From assembly GCF_000466165.1 (NCBI RefSeq), contig NZ_KE951419.1, positions 1 to 36,855 on the forward strand: a DNA stretch of 36,855 nucleotides. The letters are read 5' to 3'. The position numbers and the translations under genes are program-made. Positions 1 through 8,735 of this stretch are shown in pieces. Position 1 is the first letter of the stretch, and each line of letters starts with the position of its first letter. The notes under the pieces were generated by a model. That model worked only from the letters and a program-made list of their open reading frames with translations. It ran no database searches and was not told where the DNA came from. This stretch comes from Actinobaculum sp. oral taxon 183 str. F0552 (lineage in GTDB: Bacteria > Actinomycetota > Actinomycetes > Actinomycetales > Actinomycetaceae).

Positions 1-478
1 CGGAGGGCGGGGATGGCCGGGAGGCGGCGCCCCGCGCAGGGGCCTCGTCGAAGACCGCCTCGGCCACATCCTCCGCGATGGCCAGGCCTTCCTCCTCGGC
101 GCGTTCCCGGCGCCCCTCCTCGTCGGTCACCGGCCCTCTCGCGGACGCTCGTCCGGCCGAGCATCCCGCCCCGGCCGCGTCTTTCTCTCCCGTCGGTGTG
201 CGCCCGGCCGCCGGAGGGGACGCGCACGCCCGTGAGCCGGCAGCCGAAGGCGTCGGACGCGCAGTCGGCGGCGTCTGCTGCGACTGCGGTGTGCGCGACG
301 GCCGATCCGCGGTCTCTTCGCTGCCGGGCAGACGGCCCATGAGCGAGGACGACGTCTGCTCGATCGTGGACACCCGCGCGGCGATCCAATCCACCTTGTC
401 GACGAGCAGGTTCAGACGGGCCATGACCTCGCGGTAGGACGGCGAGCCGTTCCAGGAAGGTCCGGGGGACGCATTCAC
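1..478 (-). CDS. Ala/Pro-rich hypothetical protein, 3' end outside window
   Basis: An open minus-strand frame runs from a GTG at 476-478 to the left edge without a stop (159 codons seen). The GTG has a good ribosome site (GAGGAG, 484-489) and lies 45 nt downstream of a plausible promoter at 523-551. The first ~45 residues look like a short amphipathic/coiled-coil segment (SYREVMARLNLLVDKVDW). A long Ala/Pro/Arg/Thr-rich disordered stretch follows, then an acidic segment near residue 130 (EEGRRERAEEEGLAIAEDV). I do not recognise the family. It sits downstream of the MoxR/VWA operon on the same strand but is probably transcribed separately. The three plus-strand frames overlapping it have no ribosome site and look like shadows. 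Confidence 0.6.
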   Translation of the reverse strand, partial: MNASPGPSWNGSPSYREVMARLNLLVDKVDWIAARVSTIEQTSSSLMGRLPGSEETADRPSRTPQSQQTPPTARPTPSAAGSRACASPPAAGRTPTGEKDAAGAGCSAGRASARGPVTDEEGRRERAEEEGLAIAEDVAEAVFDEAPARGAASRPSPPS

Positions 479-522
479 GTGATCTCCTCGTTCGCATCGT
501 CGTTGTGGCAGCCTATGCAATG

Positions 523-551
523 ATGCTAGGACGAAAGGATGCTTTTGTGAA
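523..551 (-). promoter_or_regulatory. putative sigma70-type promoter for the partial gene
   Basis: On the minus strand TTCACA (546-551) is followed after exactly 17 bp by TAGCAT (523-528). Five of six and four of six bases match the -35 and -10 consensus. It points at the GTG at 478. Confidence 0.45.
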
Positions 552-632
552 GGCTGAAGGTCTCCCAGGGGAGAGGACGGCCCCGCCTGACCGAAGGACG
601 GACCGTATTCTGGCTCCGGACTCCCGCCGGTT

Positions 633-653
633 CCGGCTCTGCCTATGAGCCGG
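633..653 (-). terminator. possible terminator hairpin after the VWA operon
   Basis: A 7-bp perfect stem CCGGCTC/GAGCCGG with a 7-nt loop starts 23 nt after the VWA stop codon. No T-run follows on the minus strand, so this may be an mRNA 3'-end structure rather than a true intrinsic terminator. Confidence 0.3.
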
Positions 654-675
654 CGAGTCGTGCCGCCGTGGGCCT

Positions 676-1992
676 TCAGGCCTCGGCTGCGGCCCTTTCT
701 TCGGCCCAGCGGCTCAGGTCCTGCCTCTCGATGGCGGCGGCCAGCAGGTCGGGGAAGGCGTCGGGCGTGCAGCCGAAGGCCGGCACTCCCATCGCCGCCA
801 GGTCCGCGGCAGCCTTGCGGTTGTAGGACGGCACGCCGTCGTCGCTGAGGGCCAGCAGGGCGATCACCTGCACTCCGCTGGCGACCATCCGGGCGATGCG
901 CGAGAGCATCGCCTCCGGCTTGGCGTCGTAGAGGTCGCTGACGAGGATGAAGATGGAGGAGCTCGGCCGGCCGATGCGCTGGGCGCAGTAGTCGATGGCC
1001 GGCGAGGTGTCGGTGCCTCCGCCCAACTGGGCGCCGAAGACGACGTCGACGGGGTCGGCCAGCCTCTCGGTCAGATCGGCGACGTCCGTGCTGTAGGCCA
1101 CCAGGGTGGTGCTCAGAGAGCCGATGGTGGCCAGCACGCAAGCCAGGATGGAGGCGTAGACCACCGAAGTGGCCATGGAGCCCGACTGGTCGAGGCAGAT
1201 GACCAGCTCGCGCTGGACGCCGAGCCGGCGCCGCCCGTAGCCGACGAGCCGCTCGGGCACCACGGTGCGGTGTTCGGGCAGGTAGTTCTTGAGGTTGGCG
1301 GCGATAGTCCGGTTCCAGTCGATGTCGGCCGGCCTGGGGCGGTCGGTGCGCGAAGCCCTGTTCAGCGCCCCGCGCACGGCCTGGTCGAGCCGGCCGGTCA
1401 GGCGCTCCTCCACGTCCCTGGCCGTCCGCGCCACCACCTTGCGGGCCGACTCCTTGGAGCTCTCCGGAATGACCTTGGACAGGGACGCCAGGGTAGCCAC
1501 GAGGTGGATGTCGGGCTCGACGCTCTCCAGGATCTCAGGCTCCATCAGTAGGGAGCGCAGCCCGAGGCGTTCGATGGCGTCGGCCTGCATGACCTTGACC
1601 ACCCGGTTGGGGAAGTAGGCGCGGATGTCGCCCAGCCACCTGGCCACGTCGGGGGAGGAGCCGCCCAGGCCGCCGCGGCGGCTCCGGCCGGTTCCGTCGT
1701 CGTAGAGGGCGGTCAGCGCCCGGTCCATGGCCTCCAGGCGCCCGGACAGCGGGACGCGCCGTTGAGGGGCGTCGGCCCCGAGCATGAGCCGCCAGCGCTG
1801 GTCGCGGTCGATCCGCTCGGCCCCGTCGTCTGGCGTCCCGGCGGCCGGCTTTCCGGCTCCGGCGGCCGCGTCGGCTGCATCGGCGCTCGCGGCCGTGTCC
1901 GCGGCTTCGCCTGCCGTTCCGTCCGCTCCCGCGCCGAGCTCCCCGCCGCGGGGGAGTTCGCTCGCGGCGTCCGTCGTGTGCGCCGGGTTCAT
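676..1992 (-). CDS. VWA domain protein (CoxE-like), last gene of MoxR operon
   Basis: A 438-aa cytosolic protein (no signal peptide) ending in a von Willebrand A domain. The MIDAS metal site is visible: DQSGS at about 268-272, the threonine in GGGTDT near 324-329 and the aspartate in LVSDLYD near 351-357. Residues 1-65 are an Ala/Gly-rich disordered tail and 80-250 are helical, as in CoxE-type partners of MoxR ATPases. In this family VWA proteins work with MoxR AAA+ ATPases as chaperone-like complexes that insert cofactors or remodel a client; that role is inferred here. Its ATG overlaps the TGA of the DUF5682 gene (ATGA, 1989-1992), so translation is probably coupled. The stop TGA is at 676-678. 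Confidence 0.9.
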   Translation of the reverse strand: MNPAHTTDAASELPRGGELGAGADGTAGEAADTAASADAADAAAGAGKPAAGTPDDGAERIDRDQRWRLMLGADAPQRRVPLSGRLEAMDRALTALYDDGTGRSRRGGLGGSSPDVARWLGDIRAYFPNRVVKVMQADAIERLGLRSLLMEPEILESVEPDIHLVATLASLSKVIPESSKESARKVVARTARDVEERLTGRLDQAVRGALNRASRTDRPRPADIDWNRTIAANLKNYLPEHRTVVPERLVGYGRRRLGVQRELVICLDQSGSMATSVVYASILACVLATIGSLSTTLVAYSTDVADLTERLADPVDVVFGAQLGGGTDTSPAIDYCAQRIGRPSSSIFILVSDLYDAKPEAMLSRIARMVASGVQVIALLALSDDGVPSYNRKAAADLAAMGVPAFGCTPDAFPDLLAAAIERQDLSRWAEERAAAEA

Positions 1993-4598
1993 CGTCTTCC
2001 TCCCAGGATCGCGCTGACGGTCTCGAGGACGGGCCCGGCGAAGTCGAAGTCCTCGTCTTCAGGTGCCGCTGCCTCGGGCCCGTCCGCTTCCGTTCTCCCC
2101 TCGGGTCCCCCTTCCGCTTCGCTCCGCCCGCTCTGCCCGGCGGTCCCGTCGCCCGGCCGCTCGGGGTCCTCCGGAAGATCGGCGACTCGGGCGGCGAGTT
2201 CCCGGCGTTCCGCCCGCGACCACGAGCCGAAGGCGCGGCGCAGGGCGGGGAGCGCGTCGACGAAGGCCTGAGACGGGATGCCGTCCGCCCAGCGGTCGAT
2301 GACGCCCAACAGGCGGGGGTCGTGGATGAGCAGCAGGGCGTTGCCCGCCAGGAAGCCCTCGATCCACCCGGCCTGCTCGCCGGGATCGGTCGCCGAGGAC
2401 AGTTCGCGGCTCAGCCGCCGGCTCGCCTGCTCGGCCGTGAGGATCCCGCCGTCCAGGAGCAGGCGCGTGATCCGCCCCGCCAGGAGGCCGGGCAGGCCGC
2501 GCCTGGCGAGTGCCGCGCGGAGGGCGTTCCGCCACAGCCGCACGGCGTCCTCGTCCAGCAGCGAGACGACGCTCTGGACCTCGTCGACGGCGTCCTTGAG
2601 CTCGACGGCGACGTCCTCGGCCACGCCGGCGGCCGCCGCGGGGAGCCCCGCGCACGCTCGGGCCAGGACGGCCCGAGCCACTCCGGCCAGGCTGTCGGCG
2701 TCGGTGCGCCGCACGTCGCCGTAACGGTGGGCACGGGCCAGGGCGGGAATGGAGGCCAGCAGATGCAGGACGTCGGCCTCCCGCGCGGCCCGATCGTCGA
2801 GAATGCGCAGGAGTTCGGGCAGGACGCCTTCCAGGCCGGCCATCAGGGCGGACTCCACGGCCCGCGTGACGTCGGCCAGCGTGTCCGTTCGGGTCAGCAG
2901 AGCGGCGCCCGCGGCGTCGACCACGGTGTTGCCGTGTCCGGCGGCCTCGACGACGCTCACCGAGTACTCGGGCCGCCATTCCAGGGTCCAGACTTCTTTG
3001 AAGGTGCCGGTGGAGCGGGCGCGGCGCTTGACGCCCCAGGGCACGCCGAGGATGGTCAGGCGCTCCAGCAGCTGCGCCTTGGCCAGGCCCGTGGGCGTGC
3101 GCAGGTCCACGGTGACGTCTTTGGGCGCCGCGCTGAAGGCGAGGCGCAGTCTTCTGGCGGTCCGGCGCAGGTCGGCGTCCAGGGGCACCATGGGCACGCC
3201 CTCGGGGACCTCGCCCAGCGCCCGGCCCACCACGACTTCGCGTGTGACCAGGTCGGCCCGCAGATCGCTGCCCTCGCACAGGACGGACAGGGTGGCTTCG
3301 TCGAGCTCGTCGAGGCCGGGCATCGGGCGTCCGCGCATGACGGCCAGAGCCTCGGCCAACCGTGCGGCCTCGATGATATGGGCCGAGGACACCGGCAGGT
3401 CGTGGTCGCGCAGGCTCTGAGCCACGCGGGTCAGCCAGCGGATGGCGGGGCGGTCCGGGGCGGTGAACAGGTGGTGGTACCAGCCCGGGGAGGCCACCCC
3501 AGCCCCGTAGCCGGTCGCCTGGGACAGGCGCTGGTGGGTCCAGGGCACCCACGTCAGGCTGGTCTTGGCCTTGGGCAGATTGGTCAGCAGGGCCGAGTCG
3601 GCGCTGATCGCGGGCGGCTTGCCGCTCAGCGCCGGTGCGTGCCAGGCCCCGCAGACCACGGCGATGCGCTCGTGGCCCTCCCTCACGGCCGATCGCAGGA
3701 TGCGGCGCATGTAGGCCTCGCGGCGCAGGGTATGGGCGTCGGTCTCCGGTTCGGCTTCGCGCAGTAGCCCGATGCCTTCGTTCAGGGCGTCGAACGGGTC
3801 GCCGTCCAGGCGCAGTTCGACGGCGTCCTCCCACCAGGCCTCGGGATCGTCGTATCCGGCGACGCGGGCGAGTTCGGCGATCGGGTCGATGCGCCGGGCC
3901 TGCGTGGAGCCGGCCTCGGCCTCTCCCGCGCTTCCGGCCCCTTCCGGCTCGGCCGAACCCGTCTTGCCGCCTTCCGGCTCGGCCGAACCCGTTTCGGCTG
4001 CGTTCGGCCGGTTCCCTCCCGTCTGAGCCCCTCCCGGTTTCGCGCCCGCCTCGGGCTCGACGGCGGGTTCCGCGCCGCCCCGTTCCGTCTCCTGGGCTCC
4101 GTGGGCGAGGACGACGCCGGAGGGCATGTCCATGAAGCGGGCCTGCGCCCCGTGGTCGGCGGCCCAGCGCAGAGCCTGCCATTCCGGGGAGAAGACGGCG
4201 AAGGGCCAGGAGACCGACCGAGACGGCTCGTCGACCTGCCAGGCCATCAGCGCCACGGGCGGGACCATCTCCGCCGAGCCCGTCCAGCCGATGAGGCCGT
4301 CGGCGTCCGCCGGGCCCTCGACGAGGACGCAGTCGGGCCGATACTCCTCCAGGGCGGCGGCCAGGGCGCGGCTCGACCCGGGCCCGTGATGGCGTACGCC
4401 GAAGACCCTCACCGGCGGGCGCGTCCGGGCGGTTCCGGCGGCTCGGTCCGCTCGCTCCCCGGCGCCCGGGCCCGGCCGGCCCTTCCGCCCTCCGCCGCCG
4501 GCCGCGTCCGCGCACGCGACGGTCGCGGCCGAGCCCTCCCGTTCCCTCCGCCGCCCTGCGTCGGCCGGAGCGCCGTCGGCCAGCGCGGGCGAGGTCAC
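1989..4598 (-). CDS. DUF5682 family protein with TraB/EreA-like N-terminal domain
   Basis: The start is the GTG at 4596-4598, overlapping the MoxR stop (GTGA). The frame stays open further upstream, but that part is antisense to no signal and overlaps the MoxR gene in another frame, so it is excluded. The product is 869 aa. After a ~60-residue Ala/Gly/Arg-rich leader comes a fold signature resembling the TraB/GumN/EreA/ChaN (TIKI) superfamily: GVRHHGPGS (67-75), RPDCVLVEGP (87-96) and CGAWHAP (316-322), typical of its GxxH/GxxH metal-hydrolase-like motifs. An acidic, repeat-containing insertion (about 165-235) splits this domain. The ~500-residue C-terminal part is mostly helical and unassigned, with an acidic tail. 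The domain link is my inference from motifs; DUF5682 membership rests on the sequence and on its usual place between MoxR and VWA genes. Confidence 0.8.
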   Translation of the reverse strand: MTSPALADGAPADAGRRREREGSAATVACADAAGGGGRKGRPGPGAGERADRAAGTARTRPPVRVFGVRHHGPGSSRALAAALEEYRPDCVLVEGPADADGLIGWTGSAEMVPPVALMAWQVDEPSRSVSWPFAVFSPEWQALRWAADHGAQARFMDMPSGVVLAHGAQETERGGAEPAVEPEAGAKPGGAQTGGNRPNAAETGSAEPEGGKTGSAEPEGAGSAGEAEAGSTQARRIDPIAELARVAGYDDPEAWWEDAVELRLDGDPFDALNEGIGLLREAEPETDAHTLRREAYMRRILRSAVREGHERIAVVCGAWHAPALSGKPPAISADSALLTNLPKAKTSLTWVPWTHQRLSQATGYGAGVASPGWYHHLFTAPDRPAIRWLTRVAQSLRDHDLPVSSAHIIEAARLAEALAVMRGRPMPGLDELDEATLSVLCEGSDLRADLVTREVVVGRALGEVPEGVPMVPLDADLRRTARRLRLAFSAAPKDVTVDLRTPTGLAKAQLLERLTILGVPWGVKRRARSTGTFKEVWTLEWRPEYSVSVVEAAGHGNTVVDAAGAALLTRTDTLADVTRAVESALMAGLEGVLPELLRILDDRAAREADVLHLLASIPALARAHRYGDVRRTDADSLAGVARAVLARACAGLPAAAAGVAEDVAVELKDAVDEVQSVVSLLDEDAVRLWRNALRAALARRGLPGLLAGRITRLLLDGGILTAEQASRRLSRELSSATDPGEQAGWIEGFLAGNALLLIHDPRLLGVIDRWADGIPSQAFVDALPALRRAFGSWSRAERRELAARVADLPEDPERPGDGTAGQSGRSEAEGGPEGRTEADGPEAAAPEDEDFDFAGPVLETVSAILGGRR
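3940..3992. repeat. 23-bp direct repeat inside the DUF5682 gene
   Basis: Two identical 23-bp copies (3940-3962 and 3970-3992) with a 30-bp period encode a repeated 10-residue unit (TGSAEPEGGK-like) in the disordered insertion of the DUF5682 protein. This is a likely site of in-frame length variation. Confidence 0.8.
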
Positions 4599-5680
4599 TG
4601 GCCCACCTCGCGGCAAGCGCGGTAGAAGTCCGCCCAGTCGGGGCGTTCGCGCACCACCGTCTCCAGGTACTCCGACCACACGACCCTGTCCGAGACGGGG
4701 TCGGACACCACCGCCCCCAGGATCCCGGCGGCGACGTCGGAGGGGCGCAGAACGCCGTCGCCGAAGTGGGCGCTCATGGCCAGTCCGTTGGTGACCACGG
4801 AGATGGCCTCGGCGGTCGACAGGGTGGAGGAGGGCGACTTCAGGCTGGTGCGCCCGTCGCCGGTCACCCCCTCGCGCAGCTCGCGGAAGACGGTGACCAC
4901 GCGCTGGATCTCCCCCAGCGCGCGGTCGGTTTCGGGCAGGCGGAGGGCGGCGCCCATGTCCTCCACCCGCCTGGCCACGATGGAGACCTCCTCTTCGGCG
5001 CTGGCCGGCAGGGGCAGGACGACGGTGTTGAACCGGCGCCGCAGGGCGGAGGAGAGGTCGTTGACGCCGCGGTCGCGGTCGTTGGCGGTGGCGATGACGT
5101 TGAATCCGCCGACGGCCTGGACCTCGGTGCCCAGCTCGGGCACGGGCAGGGTCTTCTCGCTGAGCACCGTGATCAGGGCGTCCTGGACGTCGGAGGGCAT
5201 GCGGGTGAGCTCCTCGACGCGGGCGATGCGCCCCGATCCCATGGCCTCCATGACGGGGGAGGGGACCAGGGCCCGTTCGGAGGGCCCCTCGGCCAGGAGA
5301 CGGGCGTAGTTCCATCCATAGCGCACGGCTTCCTCGGCCGTGCCCGCCGTGCCCTGCACCAGCAGGGTGGACGTTCCGCAGACGGCGGCCGCCAGGTGCT
5401 CGCTGACCCAGGACTTCGCGGTGCCCGGCAGGCCGATGAGCAGCAGGGCCCGATCGGTGGCCAGCGTGGCCACGGCGATCTCCATGAGCCGCCGATTGCC
5501 CACGTACTTGGGTGTGATGACGGTGCCGTCCGCCAGCGTCCCGCCCATGAGATAGGTGACCACGGCCCAGGGCGACAGCCGCCAGTTGGCCGGCCTGGCC
5601 CTTTCGTCGCACGCCTCCAGGGCGGACAGTTCGTCGGCGTAGCGCTGTTCGGCGTGGGGGCGAAGCAGAGTGGCGGTCAT
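4595..5680 (-). CDS. MoxR family AAA+ ATPase
   Basis: 361 aa from the ATG at 5678-5680 (ATGA overlap with the upstream gene). AAA+ motifs in order: Walker A GLPGTAKS (83-90), Walker B-like IARVEE (152-157), sensor 1 FNVIATAND (193-201) and the arginine-finger region SALRRRFN (211-218). This arrangement is that of MoxR-group ATPases, which form hexamers and act with VWA-domain partners. The VWA partner is encoded two genes downstream, and the DUF5682 protein between them is a candidate client or effector. The open frame continues upstream to 6235, but that part is a shadow of the HEAT-like gene. Confidence 0.93.
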   Translation of the reverse strand: MTATLLRPHAEQRYADELSALEACDERARPANWRLSPWAVVTYLMGGTLADGTVITPKYVGNRRLMEIAVATLATDRALLLIGLPGTAKSWVSEHLAAAVCGTSTLLVQGTAGTAEEAVRYGWNYARLLAEGPSERALVPSPVMEAMGSGRIARVEELTRMPSDVQDALITVLSEKTLPVPELGTEVQAVGGFNVIATANDRDRGVNDLSSALRRRFNTVVLPLPASAEEEVSIVARRVEDMGAALRLPETDRALGEIQRVVTVFRELREGVTGDGRTSLKSPSSTLSTAEAISVVTNGLAMSAHFGDGVLRPSDVAAGILGAVVSDPVSDRVVWSEYLETVVRERPDWADFYRACREVGQ

Positions 5681-7236
5681 GTGGTCTCCTGATCGACGAT
5701 GGTTAAGAAGGAAGCGCGAAGGGCCAAGCCTTTGACGGCGGCGTCGAGTCTGTGCGCCGACTGCCCCTCGACGGCGATGGAGTCCAGGGCGGCGAGCGCC
5801 TCCGGGACGGCTTCCGGGGCGCACGCCGTGGGCAGGGCGGCGAGCAGGCCTGACAGGTTGTGAAAGGCACGGGCCTGATGCGCGGACGCCGTCTGCGAGC
5901 GGCCGGTCGGCGCATGCCGGGCGATCGTGCGGGCGACGGCGAGGGACAGCCGGGGCGTCCAGGCTTCGGGCATGTGCCGGGCCATGTCCGAGATGCGCGG
6001 GGTGTCGCCGGATTCGAGGGCGTCGAGGATGATCTCCTCCCGTCGCCTCTCCTCCATCAGGGCGACCATCTCGACGTTCGTGGGATCCCTGGCGAACAGC
6101 TCGGCGGCCAGGGCCGCGTCGTGCCAGTTCCAGGCGGCGCGGCCGAGCGTCCACTCCAGATCCATCGGCTCGCCGTCGTAGGCGGCCTGCGCCTGGAGCA
6201 TCTCGGAGGCCGTGATCCCGATGAGCCCCTTCCACCTTCCGGTCGGCACGCAGATCATGGCCTTCATCAGCCTGCCTGCGGTCGGCTCGAACTGCCTGGG
6301 AACGCCCAGGGAGGCGTCGAGCCTATACCGGGCGTCGATCTCGCCGGGCTCCAGGGGCGTGCAGGCGATCCGGGTCTGGCGCATGGGGCCCCTTTCGACC
6401 GTGACGTGCCTGCGCACCGCATCCTCCGCCTGCCGGACCAGCGCCGAGCCGTCCAGCCTGCAGAGCATGACCGTCGCGGCTTTGCGGACGTTCTCCTTGC
6501 TGTCCTCGAGCGCCTTCTCCAGCAGGGGCTCGTCGGCCGGGCTCAGCCCGGTGCCGATGGCCCAGACGAATTCCGCGCGGCGGTCGGCCGCCTGCTTCCT
6601 CAGCGTCTCCGGTGTGAGGAATTCGCGGCTGAGCCGGGGATCCTGGGCGCGCAGGCGCCGGTAGCAGAAGAGCCGCCCCAGGCAGTCGCCGTCGTCCCAG
6701 GCGTCCCGGTCGAACGGCCCGCCGCAGAGCGCGGCGCGGCGTGCGTACACGCCCCACTTCGGGTGGTCGGCGAGCGCGGCCGCCGCGCGTTCGTCCATGA
6801 CGCCGAGGACGAGCTCGTCGTATCCCCGCCTGATGTGCCCGCCCAGCAGGGCGGCCGCCTGGCGCGGGGCCACGGCCATGCCTCGGTCGCGGACGAACCG
6901 CAGGACGGCGCACAGGAGGCTGTGCTGCCCGGCGTCGGCCATGAGCGTCGACAGGAGGCTGGACAGCCTGTCGGGAACCGGCTGGCGTGAGGAAGAGGGA
7001 AGGGTCACGGCCGTGGTTGCGGCCGATTCGATCCCGACACGGTGGACGAGCGCGTAGGCGGCGGCCGCGTCGAGGGCGAGGGCGGCGTCGCGGCCGGCCC
7101 CGCCCCGGGGGAGCGCGTCGCCGTCCGCTGGATGGCTCAGCGTCCGGGCGATCCGAGGCGGCAGCGCCTCCCTGTCGAGGGGACGGGCGCCCAGGCCCAC
7201 GGTCGCCGAGCGGACGAGGGATTCGAAGGAGCTCAC
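5677..7236 (-). CDS. DUF5691-type, HEAT-like helical protein
   Basis: 519 aa from the GTG at 7234-7236, which overlaps the stop of the SWIM gene (GTGA). The N-terminus (LVRSATVGLGARPL) fits DUF5691 proteins, which commonly sit between SWIM and MoxR genes in actinobacteria. The rest is helical with spaced Ala/Leu-rich repeats such as LADHPKWGVYARRAAL and ENVRKAATVMLCRLDG, suggesting a HEAT/ARM-like scaffold for protein contacts. No catalytic motif, signal peptide or membrane segment is visible. The role is unknown; an adaptor between the SWIM protein and the ATPase is a reasonable guess. The open frame upstream of 7236 belongs to sequence antisense to nothing and overlapping the SWIM gene, and was rejected. 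Confidence 0.8.
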   Translation of the reverse strand: MSSFESLVRSATVGLGARPLDREALPPRIARTLSHPADGDALPRGGAGRDAALALDAAAAYALVHRVGIESAATTAVTLPSSSRQPVPDRLSSLLSTLMADAGQHSLLCAVLRFVRDRGMAVAPRQAAALLGGHIRRGYDELVLGVMDERAAAALADHPKWGVYARRAALCGGPFDRDAWDDGDCLGRLFCYRRLRAQDPRLSREFLTPETLRKQAADRRAEFVWAIGTGLSPADEPLLEKALEDSKENVRKAATVMLCRLDGSALVRQAEDAVRRHVTVERGPMRQTRIACTPLEPGEIDARYRLDASLGVPRQFEPTAGRLMKAMICVPTGRWKGLIGITASEMLQAQAAYDGEPMDLEWTLGRAAWNWHDAALAAELFARDPTNVEMVALMEERRREEIILDALESGDTPRISDMARHMPEAWTPRLSLAVARTIARHAPTGRSQTASAHQARAFHNLSGLLAALPTACAPEAVPEALAALDSIAVEGQSAHRLDAAVKGLALRASFLTIVDQETT

Positions 7237-8609
7237 AGCCGCCTCACCCCTCCCGCCTCGACGAGCCCCAGGGGCACCAGGCCCCGAGCCGTCATCTCCC
7301 CGGCGACCGTGGGCTCGTCGGTGTCGACGCTCATCATGAGCAGGTCGCCGCCGTCGATGTCCGGCGGGCCGTCGTCCGGGCCGGGCGCATCCGCCAGGGG
7401 GATCATGCCGGTCTCGTCGGTCAGGGCGCAGCCGCGAGCGTCGGTTCTGCTCAAGCGGCCCCGGACGACGGCCGGGAAGGCTTCGATCCACGGGTCGCGG
7501 GCCACCGCGTCGCGCCACGCCTCACGGGCTCGACGGGCGGTGAGGACCGGCGGGTCCCAGTCAGTCAGCGGCGCGGCGCGCAAGTCGCCGTCGGGGAGGG
7601 CGACGCGGAGCTGGCCGCGTCCGGGATAGAAGTGGACGGTGGCCTCGACCTCGGTTCCCGGATGGGCGGGGCTGGACGCGCGCGCCGAACCCGTGGCGAA
7701 GGCGAGGAGGAGGGCCCAGCGGCCGCTGGACCGGCCGTGGAGCCACGTGCGCTGCGAAGTGAGCCTGCCCTCGACGACGACGCGGCTGGCGACCACCGCC
7801 CAGGTGTCGGCGACCCCCGGGGTTGCGAGCACGTCGTCGGCGCGCACGGTCAAGCCCAGATGGCTGCGGACGGTGGCCGCCAGATCCTCGGGGAGGCTGT
7901 CGCGGCGCTGCCAGGCGCGGACGAGCAGATGGAGCCCGCCGAATTCCTCCACAGTCCTCTCGATGCTCTCGGCCCCGCTCAGGGAACCGATCTCGCCGGC
8001 GATTCTCCGCAGACGGCCGGCCACGCCCGGGACTTGGGCGTCGACCATCCGGCCGGCGAGGTCCGTCAGCTGGCGCGGACGCCGATCGACGCCGTTGGCC
8101 AGGCCCTGGCGCAACTGGTCGGCGAGCCACAGGTCCAATTCCTCCAGTCCTTCGGACATGAGCTTGTCGCGGCGCTTCGCCCTCGCCGCGGCGCCGGCCG
8201 CCGTTCTGGCCTTCTGCTCCGGCGTGCGGGAGTGCGCGGCGGTCGTCGCTTTGGCGGCGGCTCGCCGGGCGCGTCCGGCCCGGGCGGCCGCCCACTCAGC
8301 GGCGAAGTCGGCGGGAGTCCCCTCTGCGACGTCGCCTCTGCTCCACAGGAACAGAAGGGCCACGGAGTGCTTGCATGGGAATTTGCGACTGGGGCATGTG
8401 CACTTGTACGCGGGTGCGGCGACGTCGATGGAGACCCTGTAGGGGTTCTTGCCCGAGCCTGTGCAGCTTCCCCACAGCAGCGTCCCCGCCGTCCCCGTGT
8501 CGCTCCACGGCCGGGGATCGGCGAGTTTGCGCGCCGCCCTGACCACTTGGGCGTCGGGGGCGGCGGAGACCACGTGATCCTCGCTCCACCGCTCGACCGT
8601 TGCACTCAT
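7233..8609 (-). CDS. SWIM zinc-finger protein, first gene of MoxR operon
   Basis: 458 aa with a classical SWIM motif CxC-x6-CxH at C70, C72, C79 and H81 (KCTCPSRKFPCKH), preceded by a beta-rich segment as usual for SWIM domains. SWIM fingers bind DNA or proteins; here the partner is probably the products of the four genes that follow. Residues ~105-170 are Arg/Ala-rich and may be a linker, and the C-terminal half resembles no domain I can name. No Shine-Dalgarno sequence precedes the ATG. A TANNNT-type -10 (TAGAGT) lies 7 nt upstream, which suggests a leaderless transcript starting at the ATG. The gene heads the operon: everything down to 676 is joined by 4-nt overlaps. Confidence 0.9.
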   Translation of the reverse strand: MSATVERWSEDHVVSAAPDAQVVRAARKLADPRPWSDTGTAGTLLWGSCTGSGKNPYRVSIDVAAPAYKCTCPSRKFPCKHSVALLFLWSRGDVAEGTPADFAAEWAAARAGRARRAAAKATTAAHSRTPEQKARTAAGAAARAKRRDKLMSEGLEELDLWLADQLRQGLANGVDRRPRQLTDLAGRMVDAQVPGVAGRLRRIAGEIGSLSGAESIERTVEEFGGLHLLVRAWQRRDSLPEDLAATVRSHLGLTVRADDVLATPGVADTWAVVASRVVVEGRLTSQRTWLHGRSSGRWALLLAFATGSARASSPAHPGTEVEATVHFYPGRGQLRVALPDGDLRAAPLTDWDPPVLTARRAREAWRDAVARDPWIEAFPAVVRGRLSRTDARGCALTDETGMIPLADAPGPDDGPPDIDGGDLLMMSVDTDEPTVAGEMTARGLVPLGLVEAGGVRRL

Positions 8610-8735
8610 GGGAAGAACTCTAACGGGGCGTCGGAGGCGATCGCTTCACAGGCGTTGGTGTCCACTACCCGAAAAGGGGAGGCCGCCTGGCCTCGGGTCC
8701 GGAGCCGCTGTGCGCCGACCGCTGAGCGTCCGGCG

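Noticed and set aside
2059-4515. An 818-codon second minus-strand frame within the DUF5682 gene
   Set aside because: Arg/Gly/Pro-dominated composition typical of a shifted frame; the other frame carries the conserved motifs and coupled start and stop codons.
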